Shown here one piece after another: positions 35,251 through 44,973 of a stretch of DNA of 64,000 bases (the stretch's first letter is position 1; the number at the start of each line of letters is the position of its first letter). The notes beneath the pieces were generated by a model. That model was not told where the DNA came from. It saw only the letters and a program-made list of their open reading frames with translations, and ran no database searches. The translations under genes and the position numbers were made by a program. Origin of the DNA: Zingiber officinale (lineage: Eukaryota; Streptophyta; Magnoliopsida; Zingiberales; Zingiberaceae); NCBI RefSeq assembly GCF_018446385.1, contig NC_056000.1:38558457-38622456 (forward strand), given 5' to 3'.

Positions 35251-36224
35251 TGTGATAAAGCGAGGCCCACCCTGCAGGGGATAGTTGTTGCGGTGGAGGT
35301 CAAAGTCAAGGCAGTTAACACTCAAATAGCATCGGGCAGTCAGGCGACCATGCCTCGATCGGAGGGAGAAGGTCCCGATTCGACCCCCACCTCTGACTCG
35401 GGTAATATGCCGAACAATCGATGCTCAATAAGGGAAGACAATAGAGGAGATGACATTCAGAATCCGAGCCGAGAGGCACCCTCGCTCAACCTGACAGCAG
35501 AGCTCAACATTGGCGGATCGGAACTTCGGCCGAGCGGCTACCCCGCTCGGCCAGGCAGCAGGTTTCAGCATTGGCAGAGTTTAACTTCTACTGAGCGACT
35601 ACCCCGCTGAGCCTGGCAGCAAGTCTCGGCAGTGGAAAAGGGGAATTTCGATCGAGCGGCCACACGCACAGGAGTAGCGAGGTTCTGGTCGACCGGGCGG
35701 GACACCGGAGCAGTGAAATTTTGACCAAGCGGCCAACCCACTCGGCCTAACAGTACACTCTGATGTCCATCGACATCCTTTTGAGAGTTGGTGTTACTGA
35801 CACCCGGCATGGACAGCCAGAAGATCGTACGGCGGAAGTTTCCACTGTCACTTCAGAGATATGCTCGGCCTGTTAAGGTACTATGTCAGAGACATTTTAC
35901 TGACAAGTCTTTTTAAGAAAATCTTTGGGAAGCATGCTCACCTTGGGGAGCGTGCACGCACGATATAGGAGTTTTATATAAAGGAGGGTTCAAGCATTGG
36001 CGGAGGTATGTGATATTCACTGTTTGCGCTACAGTCTTCTTATTGCTCCGCCTTATACTTCATCACCGATGACTGACTTGAGCGTCGAAGGTCCAACGTC
36101 GAGGACCCCTTCCTTGGCTCGGCGCTGACGTAATCTGTGCTACAAGCCCGAGCGAAGTCTACAACCGGTCAGCAGATGCGCCACATCTCCAATTTTCCAT
36201 CTCATTGACTTTCGGACAAGATCA
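35251..36224 (+). mobile_element. Orphan gypsy-like LTR, + strand
   Basis: Starts TGTGATAAAG and ends GGACAAGATCA. It contains repeated GAGCGGCTACCCCGCTCGGCC-like words (35,530-35,750), a TATA box TTTATATAAAGGAGG near 35,973 and a C/T-rich downstream leader, which together look like an LTR with promoter. No matching flanking duplication was found, so it is not a clean solo LTR. It may be one LTR of a rearranged element. Confidence 0.5.
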
Positions 36225-36439
36225 ATATACGTCTACCAACACATAATGCACTAAATCTACTTAAGGTGTCTTCCTTTGGACCAACACGTTAGTTCAACTT
36301 AGTAGCACGTTATGTAGATAGACTCAAGAAACTCCTAAAAATTTTATTCGAACAGAAATTACTTAATCAATCTTAACAATATAAAATTAGACTTATTAAT
36401 CGATTGATATAATTTAATTGATTATCCCAATCCAACGTC

Positions 36440-36494
<55 letters not shown>
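36225..36494. repeat. AT-rich flank and (TA)n run left of MULE-1
   Basis: AT-rich, no coding potential. A pure TA dinucleotide run covers about 36,443-36,494 and is mirrored by a TA run at 43,497-43,540. Confidence 0.75.
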
Positions 36495-36498
<4 letters not shown>

Positions 36499-37413
36499 GA
36501 GGATAGCCTGCGGCAGTTTTGCTGCGGTTTCGTGCGGTGCTCGTCCACGTCATTCCAGTGGCGTGAGACGCGTAAAGGGTTTAGGCAAAACTCACTTTCC
36601 CAAACCTCCTCACTGTGAGCCCTAGCAGAAGCACCCCCGCGAGCCCGACGCGAGCCCTAGCAGAAATCGCGATTCGCGAGCTCTCCCTCTCCCTCTCTTC
36701 GCCATCGCCTGCCGCGATCGCACTTTCCCAAACCTCCCTCTCCCTCTCTTCGCCATCTCCTGCCGCGATCTCCTTCCTCTCTTGAAGCGCCATCTCCTGC
36801 CGTGAGCCGCTTCTCACCAGCCATCTCCTGCCGCAAGGATCCTTAGCAGAAGAAGCGTCGGCCACTCCCTCTCCAACGCCTCCCTGCGGCGACCCGCTAC
36901 CTTTCTGGCCTCGATTTGGGATCCACGACAACGCCTCCCTCTCCAACGGTTTTCTCACGCCTGGACTTCTCCGGTAAAAATTTTTTATTGCCTGAACAAC
37001 TATATAGATTTTTTTGCTAACCCATTAACACAATAAATCGACGTATCTAGTCCATTCCGCTATGGATCGGTATATTTGACAGATGAAGGTTTAAGTTTTG
37101 TTTAATTAAAAATTTTATATTTTAGAACTATCTATCTAGTTAGAGTTTGATATTACAGAATTCCTGAAAACCTCTTTATATATTTGTAAGTTTATTTTCA
37201 AGTTTACTAATAAATATCATTCATAAATTTTGTTTATAACGCTAAGTTGATATCCTGGAATGTTGATATACCCTTGTGTCTATGAGAATGTGCTTTGGAA
37301 TGTTTAAATATAGAAACCTAAACAGTGCAGAACAGCTAGATTTTTTTTCTCGAAACAGTGCTACATTTTACTTATAGTTGTGTTTTTTTTACTGAACAGC
37401 TAGATTTTTTTTT
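36495..37413 (+). repeat. Left terminal inverted repeat of MULE-1
   Basis: Reverse complement of about 42,514-43,496. The outer 480 bp are GC-rich and hold four to five direct copies of a CGCCATCTCCTGCCGCGATC-like word; the inner part is AT-rich. The inner limit is approximate because poly-T blocks are rearranged between copies. A 125-residue frame (36,581-36,958, minus) is mirrored in the right TIR. Confidence 0.85.
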
Positions 37414-37639
37414 CCTTCCTAACATTCAATTCCATCTTTAACTTAGCTGATGTTCTGTTATGACAAAAGATACGTGTGCCCAACATCCAAGAGTAGCAAT
37501 TCGTATCTACTAATGTATTTATATCATGTCTATGACTTGATGTTGTATTCATATCAAAATCACTTATGGTTTATTTTGTTAATTGGAATAATTTTTATTT
37601 ATTTATCTATTGTCAAATATAATGCGAGGGCACCCAGAA

Positions 37640-40070
37640 ATGGAAGAAAATAGAGTGATCAGGAATTCATTTACCAAGTTGCAGATGATCGAAAGTCAAA
37701 AAATGGAATGAAATTCTCATCTCTAGAAGATGCATATTTCTTCTATAACCAATATGCACGACCGGATTTAGTTCAAGGAATAGCACGACCAGGAAAAACA
37801 AGATGACAAATGAAGTGGCATGGAAACAAATTATATTCTTTAAAGAAGGACATACAGATCTAATGCGACACAATAAACATCCAAACCCTGATCAACAAAT
37901 AAGGGAAAGAGCACGTGGCACAGTTAGAACGGGTTGTAAGGCAAATATTGCATTTGTCAAGAAACAGATGGGACCGGATTGGGTTATCTGTAACTTTATA
38001 GAAGCTCATAATCATCCGCTCTCAACTCCATCAAAGGTGCATTTGCTTCGCTCACATCGTAGTGTTTCTACAGCCAAAAAAGCTTTGACAAAACAGTTTT
38101 CAGAGGCCAATGTACCAACTTGTCAACAAATTCGTTTATTGGAGATAGAGTATGGAGGCCCTGAACGGGTAGGTTGTACAGAAACTGATATTAGAAACTT
38201 TGAGAGAAATCTAAGGGATGAACAAAAGGGTATTGATGCTGAAACCCTTATCGAGTTTTTTACATCTGAGCAGAAGAAGAATTCAGCTTTTTTCTTTGCC
38301 TACGAGACTGATTCAGATAACAGATTTAGTAGGTGCTTTTGGGCTGATCATATATCAAGAAGGGCATATAGTGTATTTGGTGATGCTATTGTATTTGATA
38401 CAACTTATAACACCAATAAATATGGTTTGATTTTGGCACCATTTGTAGGAGTTAATCATCATCATCAGACAATTCTTTTTGGTTGTGGGTTTCTTAGTGA
38501 TGAGAAAACTGAATCTTTTGTTTGGTTGCTTACAAAGTTCTTAGAAGCCATGCATAAAGGTGCACCAAATATTATCATCACTGATCAAGATCCTGCAATG
38601 ACAAAAGCTATTGCACAGGTTTTGCCTCAAACAGTGCATCGATATTGTTTATGGCACATATTGAACAAATTTCCAGAAAAATTAGACCCTTTGACTTTTC
38701 AAAACCATTATCACAACATAAAGAACATCATTGCAAATTCTACATCACCTGATGATTTTGAGAAGTCATGGGAAGAGACTATCAAGGAAGCTAACTTAGA
38801 GAAGAATGATTGGTTGTCCTTGATGTATGAATTATGACACAGATGGGTGCCAGCATATTTTAGTCATGTATTTTCTGCAGGAATGTCAAGTAGCCAAAGA
38901 TCTGAAGGATCACATGCATTTTTCAAGAAATATATTTCAAATAAGAACTCATTAATGGATTTTATCACACGTTTTAATAGAGCACTGAGACACCAAAGAC
39001 ACAACGAGTTAGTTGCGGACCATATTGACATGAATGAGAATCCCAAAGTTAATACAACCTGGCCAATGGAAAGTCAAATGGTTAAGCTGTACACAAAAAA
39101 GAAATGGCTGGAGTTTCAAAGTGAAATGATCGAGAGTCATAGTTATTATGTGCAACAGACATTTACAGAAGTTGCCTCAACGGTTTACCACGTGATGAAA
39201 TTTCAAAGTTCCTCTTCCTCAAAACCAAGAGTGCTCATGCATGACAAACAAAGGGATTACATATCGTGTAGCTGCAGAAAATTTGAGTTTGAGGGCATTC
39301 CATGTAGACATATGTTAGCTTTTTTTCGTATCAACCAAGTGTTTCATTTGCCTGATACGTATATACTCAAACGATGGACACGGGATGCAAAAGTTGGAGC
39401 AATATATGCTTTAGGGGAACAAAATGTCATTGATGATCCAAATTCAGAAAAGTATTTGATGTCCAGGCACTCGAGGTTATCCTATAAAGCTTCAGTGTTA
39501 GTTGATGATGCATCTTTGAGTAATGAGAGGATAACCTTCTTGGATGAACAATTCGATTGTATCTACAAAAAAATTCAAGAGATGTCCATTAGTACAACAT
39601 GCAGTGATAGAAGTCAAAGGAAAAAATCCATTGATGAGACCCTTGGTATTATTGATCCTTTTGTAGTAAGAACTAAGGGATGTGGAAAGAGATTAAAATC
39701 ATCAAAGGATAAATCAACATCAAATTCTAGACTTTGTCATGGATGCGGACATCGAGGAGTGTCACATGACAAGCGTAATTGCCCCAATTTGCAACAAGGG
39801 TATATGTCGATTAAATTTTTCATTTTTATTATATTTTTCTTGTAAACAAATTTATTTTATTATCTTTTGTATATGACAGAGTGTCAAGTATCAGATCAAA
39901 TGAAGATAATCATCATATTAGTCTTGACGACACATATGAACCGAATTTGGGATCTATAGCGGGTACTATCAAAGTTTTAATTTGTTAACTTATAGTGATT
40001 TATTTTTTATTGAGGAAATAAAATTAATAAATTCTCTTTATTGTTATAGGTTCTAATAACATGCGCTAGG
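37640..40070 (+). pseudogene. MULE-1 FAR1-like transposase with one in-frame stop
   Basis: Plant FAR1/FHY3-related transposase. The FAR1 DNA-binding domain starts in another frame near 37,663 (FSSLEDAYFFYNQYAR) and continues in the main frame from 37,803, which implies an indel near 37,760. The main frame runs 37,803-39,845 with a single TGA at 38,835-38,837. The MULE catalytic domain has D199 (VFDTTYN), D261 (ITDQDPAM) and CLWH at 282-285 of the first part; the third acid is E20 of the part after the stop (QRSEGSH). A SWIM finger follows (CSC...CRH, about 39,267-39,311), then a knuckle-like CHGC...H...C near 39,738. The 3' end probably has introns at about 39,799-39,880 and 39,961-40,050. 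Apart from the TGA and the 5' indel the coding region is intact. Confidence 0.88.
38835..38837 (+). other. In-frame TGA in the MULE-1 transposase
   Basis: It separates MYEL from HRWVP in an otherwise continuous frame. A single C-to-T change from CGA (Arg) would produce it. Confidence 0.75.
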
Positions 40071-40930
40071 ATGTTGTAGTTATCTATGGTATGGTTGATA
40101 TATCTATTTTCTTTGTTTCTCTTGCTTGATTGGTTTAGTGCATTTCTTGTATTAAGGTGTTTGCTATTTTGTTTAGTGCATTTCCTATGTGTATCAACAG
40201 TGATTAGATAAACACAAGCTTTTGTTTATGGAAATGGAAAGGAGCTCCCTTCTTCTAAGGTATGTTTTTCATGCAGTTTAATGTTAAACAATTCTATCAT
40301 TGTTGTTTGTATTTAACTTGATGTGTGTCTTCTTTCAGTGAATCCAGTGTTAGAGAAGAGTTGGCTTGGCTTTGGTTTCGATTGGATGCATCCCCTGTTA
40401 TATGCATCTTGTAGTGACTAGATTGTGCAGTAAAGCGTTATTTGCTTCTCTGTGCAGTAAAGCGTTATTTGCTTCTCTGTTATATCCAGAGAGTTATTTC
40501 TCATTGGTCTTGAAATGTACACTGCACTGCTCACATTATAGTAGAGAGTTATTTGCTTCTTTGTTATATCCAGAGAGTTATTTCTAATTGATCTTGAAAT
40601 GTACACTTCTGCTTCTCTGTTATTTGCATTTTGATTTTAATTTATCATTTTGAAATGTACACTGCACTGCTCCCCAATTGAATCTATGGATGCTAACTCC
40701 CGTTGATCTAGTGACTTAGATTGTTTGAGATTTTGCAATACTTCTATGTCCAGCCCAAACAGAAAATTTTTTATAGTATTGAATCTTTATGTTAAAGCAG
40801 ATGTTGTCATCAGTTGACGATAAAGAAACCAAAAATTTTACGATCTTTTTATGGTGTTGAATTTTTTATGCTTCATCTAGTCTGTGTCAATATCATCCCG
40901 AATAAATTAAAATTACAAAATAAACCAAAT
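40071..40930 (+). other. MULE-1 interior, non-coding, with local duplications
   Basis: AT-rich. 40,430-40,680 holds repeated blocks GCAGTAAAGCGTTATTTGC (two tandem copies), ATATCCAGAGAGTTATTTC (two copies) and TTGAAATGTACACT (three copies). No gene recognised. Confidence 0.55.
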
Positions 40931-41595
40931 TGAGTTGAAACTGAATGACCAATTTAACTAAGACGATGCTTTACGATTCCTTTTGGAGAAACATTCTACA
41001 ACTGAATTGTTGTGTGAGGTTTTGGCACGCCAGAGTGCTGAAATCAGAGTTTCATGGTGAAATCAGAGCCCCAGATCGGTCCACGGACCGATCAGGGTCT
41101 GGGCAGTGCCACTCGAACGGTCAGCCGACCGATCCAGATTCGAACAGAGAGTTCGCGTGGCTTAAGGATCGGTCAGTCGACCGATCCACATGCGAGCAGT
41201 GAGCACGGGGAAGCTCACTGATCAGTCAGCAGACCGATCAGTGAGACACTGATCGGTGCTACCGACCGATCAGAGTGCTCCTGGATCGGTCGGTAGACCG
41301 ATCCAGTAGTGTGCAGCGGCAAATAGTTTATGGATCGGTCTGCCGACCGATCCAGAGCCCTGTTTCGTGCCAGTAACAAGCTGGATCGATCGCGGGATCG
41401 ATCCGACAAGCCCAATCGATCCACGAACCGATTGAAATGCCTGATTATAGTTAGCAGGACATTGTAGAGGCATAAATTGTCTCCCCTAGCAAAATTTTAA
41501 TAAATCCAGTTTTCATTCCGTATTAGTCATGTAGTACAGCATAACTGTAGCGATCGGCCTTACAGCCTAGTAGTAGAAGGCGGGTCGTTACACTC
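40931..41595 (+). repeat. Palindrome array, probable gypsy LTR fragment
   Basis: Nine imperfect palindromes of 20-25 bp between 41,073 and 41,440, such as GATCGGTCC/GGACCGATC and GGATCGGTC/GACCGATCC arms with 2- to 5-base loops, spaced 20-60 bp apart. The segment ends GGGTCGTTACA, resembling the end of long plant gypsy LTRs. The left boundary and target duplication were not found, so whether it inserted into MULE-1 or was captured is open. Confidence 0.65.
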
Positions 41596-42106
41596 TTATT
41601 TTGTATCAGTTCTACTTTCTCTTTCTCTTGCTGTGATTTTCTTGTGTTTTTTTATTGATTGACAAAGATCAAATTGACCAAATCATTTGAATACTCTGTA
41701 TACTCATAATTTGTAGTATCATATTCATATACGAATTAGGCAAATAGACAATAGAATTCAATCGGCCCATATTAGAACAATAGAATTTGTGAAATCAATA
41801 TGGAACTTTCAATTACACAAAAGATGATAAGACAAATCAAAACAAATTTATCAAATTTTACAAGTTTTGAGTGCCGATCACGAGCACACTTGTATTGCAA
41901 GAGCAAAAACAAATTTATCGAATTGTACAAGTTATGAGTGTCGATCACGAGCACAAAATTGAAACAACTAAATTAGCGAGACAACAATATAATTGTTGGA
42001 TTTCCATACCAGTATCGACAACATGGAATTTAAACTGATGGCTTGCATCCAAAATTACAAACATTCAACCAGTTACATTACAAAACCAATATTACTTAGA
42101 GGAATT
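41596..42106. other. MULE-1 interior, AT-rich
   Basis: No coding potential. Contains a near-duplicate pair around 41,845-41,892 and 41,908-41,956 with AAACAAATTTATC and GAGTG.CGATCACGAGCACA words. May include the 3' untranslated region of the GRF gene. Confidence 0.45.
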
Positions 42107-42433
42107 TTAGCTAACAAGATGAACTAACAACACAATCAATATTACGGCTAAGAGAATCAAGTTCACCATTACTGATATCCAAATAAATTTCGGTACATGG
42201 ATTATTCCTGGATTATGTTCATGAGAAGCATTGTGTTCACTTTCAATATTATCAGATGAACTAGTATTGGGTGTCACCCACTTTTGCCATCCATGTTGCC
42301 CGCATCTGTAATACTGTCTTCCAGGATTCATGGTTGATCTAGAAATACAAACCATTGTTCTTTGCCCGCAGTCCCTACAGGTTACAGCTTGAAATCTCGT
42401 ATTGTCGATGCTGCTATGACTTGATGATGCCAT
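42107..42433 (-). CDS. Small GRF-type zinc-finger protein with C-terminal membrane anchor
   Basis: An intact 108-residue frame inside MULE-1, convergent with the transposase. Residues 19-50 fit a GRF zinc finger: C19-x2-C22, C29, then NPGRQYYRC with C44, followed by HGW. Residues 51-78 are polar. Residues 83-106 are a run of Ile/Leu/Val suitable as a single transmembrane helix near the C-terminus. GRF fingers bind single-stranded nucleic acid in TOP3A, APE2 and NEIL3; small plant GRF proteins of this shape are numerous and mostly uncharacterised. The intact frame within a largely intact MULE suggests either a second element-encoded gene or a captured host gene. The start ATG is the only one before the finger. 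Function is not established. Confidence 0.75.
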   Translation of the reverse strand: MASSSHSSIDNTRFQAVTCRDCGQRTMVCISRSTMNPGRQYYRCGQHGWQKWVTPNTSSSDNIESEHNASHEHNPGIIHVPKFIWISVMVNLILLAVILIVLLVHLVS

Positions 42434-42513
42434 GAAATAGCAACCTAATAATCAAATTTACATTAATTAGATTAACACAAAATTAAGCAACTTAGAATTT
42501 TTGTACTATTTCA

Positions 42514-43482
42514 ACATTCCAGTGCACATTCTCATAGACACAAGGGTATATCAACATCCCAGAGCAGCACTGTTTCGAGAAAAAAAATTTAGCTGTTCTG
42601 GAAAAAAAAACAACACAACTATAAGTAAAAATGTAGCGCTGTTCAGGTTTCTATATTTAAACATTCCAAAGCACATTCTCATAGACACAAGGGTATATCA
42701 ACATTCCAGGATATACAACATTCCAGGATATCAACTTAGCGTTATAAACAAAATTTATGAATGATATTTATTAGTAAACTTGAAAATAAACTTACAAATA
42801 TATAAAGAGGTTTTCAGGAATTCTGTAATATCAAACTCTAACTAGATAGATAGTTCTAAAATATAAAATTTTTAATTAAACAAAACTTAAACCTTCATCT
42901 GTCAAATATACCGATCCATAGCGGAATGGACTAGATACGTCGATTTATTGTGTTAATGGGTTAGCAAAAAAATCTATATAGTTGTTCAGGCAATAAAAAA
43001 TTTTTACCGGAGAAGTCCAGGCGTGAGAAAACCGTTGGAGAGGGAGGCGTTGTCGTGGATCCCAAATCGAGGCCAGAAAGGTAGCGGGTCGCCGCAGGGA
43101 GGCGTTGGAGAGGGAGTGGCCGACGCTTCTTCTGCTAAGGATCCTTGCGGCAGGAGATGGCTGGCGAGAAGCGGCTCGCGGCAGGAGATGGCGCTTCAAG
43201 AGAGGAAGGAGATCGCGGCAGGAGATGGCGAAGAGAGGGAGAGGGAGGTTTGGGAAAGTGCGATCGCGACAGGCGATGGCGAAGAGAGGGAGAGGGAGAG
43301 CTCGCGAATCGCGATTTCTGCTAGGGCTCGCGTCGGGCTCGCGGGGGTGCTTCTGCTAGGGCTCACAGTGAGGAGGTTTGGGAAAGTGAGTTTTGCCTAA
43401 ACCCTTTACGCGTCTCACGCCACTGGAATGACGTGGACGAGCACCGCACGAAACCGCAGCAAAACTGCCGCAGGCTATCCTC

Positions 43483-43496
<14 letters not shown>
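42514..43496 (+). repeat. Right terminal inverted repeat of MULE-1
   Basis: Mirrors 36,495-37,413. An extra copy of a CATTCTCATAGACACAAGGG segment near its inner end (42,530 and 42,676) makes it slightly longer. The 125-residue frame at 43,023-43,400 differs from its left-TIR counterpart at two residues only. Confidence 0.85.
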
Positions 43497-43542
<46 letters not shown>

Positions 43543-44243
43543 CTTTTATTAAGATGTTAAATCTTCCTTTAAATTATTTAATTAAATAGTCTTAATTAAT
43601 ACTATTTAATCTATGCATGAACACTTTTAAATAAAAAAACTTTTATACTCTTTCAACGTGAACATTAAAAAAAACTAATGCTTTCTTTTTTTTTTTTAAT
43701 CATAATACCGTTTTTTTTAAAAAAAAAAAAACTTTCATATTGTTTCAATTTTTTTTTTATATATGAAACTGTATTTCGTCACGTTGAAACAGTATTTTTT
43801 TATTTATTTTTTATGTGACAATAATATTACTTTACGAAATCATGCAATCGATTAAATTCATCTATTAAAGATAAACTCACGATTAAAAAATAATATTCAA
43901 TCGATTATCAAAAAATTATAATTGATTAAAAATAAACTTAATTAATTACTAATTAATTCCATCACGAGTTTATATTGGAAATTGATAAAAAAAAAATTCT
44001 TAATCAATTCCTATTAATTCTATTCGATATTTCACGCTTGATAATTAATTGATAATCGATTGGCTGATCAAATCAATCGATTAAACCATCGCTATATGAA
44101 AGATCAAATCTTTTTAGGTTTTCTATATAAAAATTTGGACGATCAAATACTTTTTATACTAGTAAAACATAATTCAGCATAAAATCCAAAAGATCGATAA
44201 AAAATTAAACTTTAAACCATGAAATCAATGAAACAAAGCTGTA
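43497..44243. other. TA run and AT-rich spacer right of MULE-1
   Basis: (TA)n at 43,497-43,540, then AT-rich DNA with A and T runs at 43,686-43,760 and several ATCGATTA/TTAATCGATT words. No gene. It may be internal sequence of the copia relic next to it. Confidence 0.5.
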
Positions 44244-44255
44244 GCTCTGATACCA
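44244..44255 (-). promoter_or_regulatory. Orphan copia primer-binding site
   Basis: The minus strand reads TGGTATCAGAGC, an exact initiator tRNA-Met complement, two bases from a TG/CA LTR-type end (TGATAG on the + strand at 44,258). Confidence 0.7.
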
Positions 44256-44257
44256 AT

Positions 44258-44700
44258 TGATAGTTTTTGTAAAACTTAAGTCACATGTATTCTAAGAACC
44301 ATATAAATATTCACATATAAGAAATAAAAGAACATATGAATTTCATCAATTAAACATGACATAAGAAAAATAAATATATAAACATAATAGATAAAGAACT
44401 TAATTAAAGAATCATATCCTTGTCTTTAGCGTCGTTAACTTAATTTTTTGGAAAAAAATACAACGGAAAAGAAAATCTTCCAAGAGACTTAAGGGATGAC
44501 AGCGCCGTAAAACTTCTTATCAATGGAGAACAAAAAATTAAGTCAAGATTATTCACTAAGCCCCTAGGCACCAACCCTATATATAGTGAACAACTATTAT
44601 TAGCCCATAAGTAATAATAGACGCAGAATTATAAGTCCATATATATACTAAATATCTATTATCAGCAGATAAATGACAATAAATGTGGCCAATGTATCAA
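44258..44700 (-). mobile_element. Copia 5' LTR relic downstream of RAD50
   Basis: Starts next to the primer-binding site. On the minus strand a TATA box, CTATATATAGGG, lies near 44,576-44,587 with an A-rich leader after it. The far boundary (toward RAD50) was not found and the end given is approximate. No second LTR or coding region was seen. Confidence 0.45.
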
Positions 44701-44933
44701 TTAAAATTAGATTAATTAAAAACATACTTATTTACAGTAGGTTCTTGGATACAATAAACAAAACTCAACCAGAACTCACCAATCCAAATTAAAAAAAAAA
44801 AAAAAAAAGACATTGACACTGGTCTTTGTTTCACTTCAGCTGATCTGTAAATTGTTTTGAGATAGGCCGACTAATAACATTCAACTAAGAGATTTTTTTG
44901 TAAGCCAATAATCTCCATCTTGACGCAACAAAA

Positions 44934-44973
44934 TCAATCAAAAATTTCTTGAGCTTCAATAATGCTGTGTTGA
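44934..44973 (-). CDS. RAD50: RAD50 terminal coding exon
   Basis: 40 nt: completes a split His codon, then [12 protein letters not shown] and TGA. The acceptor is TTTTGTTCCAG. A stop at 45,051 reached by reading through the previous donor is an artefact; this exon restores the conserved plant RAD50 C-terminus. Confidence 0.9.

Larger units (their letters stand above)
36495..43496 (+). mobile_element. MULE-1: FAR1-type Mutator-like element with long TIRs
   Basis: 7.0 kb bounded by inverted repeats of about 0.9 kb starting CAGAGAGGATAGCC and ending GGCTATCCTCTCTG. Inside are a FAR1/MULE transposase (+ strand), a small GRF zinc-finger gene (minus strand) and a palindrome-rich segment of probable LTR origin. 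Both ends abut TA runs, so a 9-bp target duplication, if present, would be TATATATAT and cannot be told from the microsatellite. The TIRs are nearly identical over the GC-rich outer 500 bp, suggesting recent movement. Confidence 0.85.
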
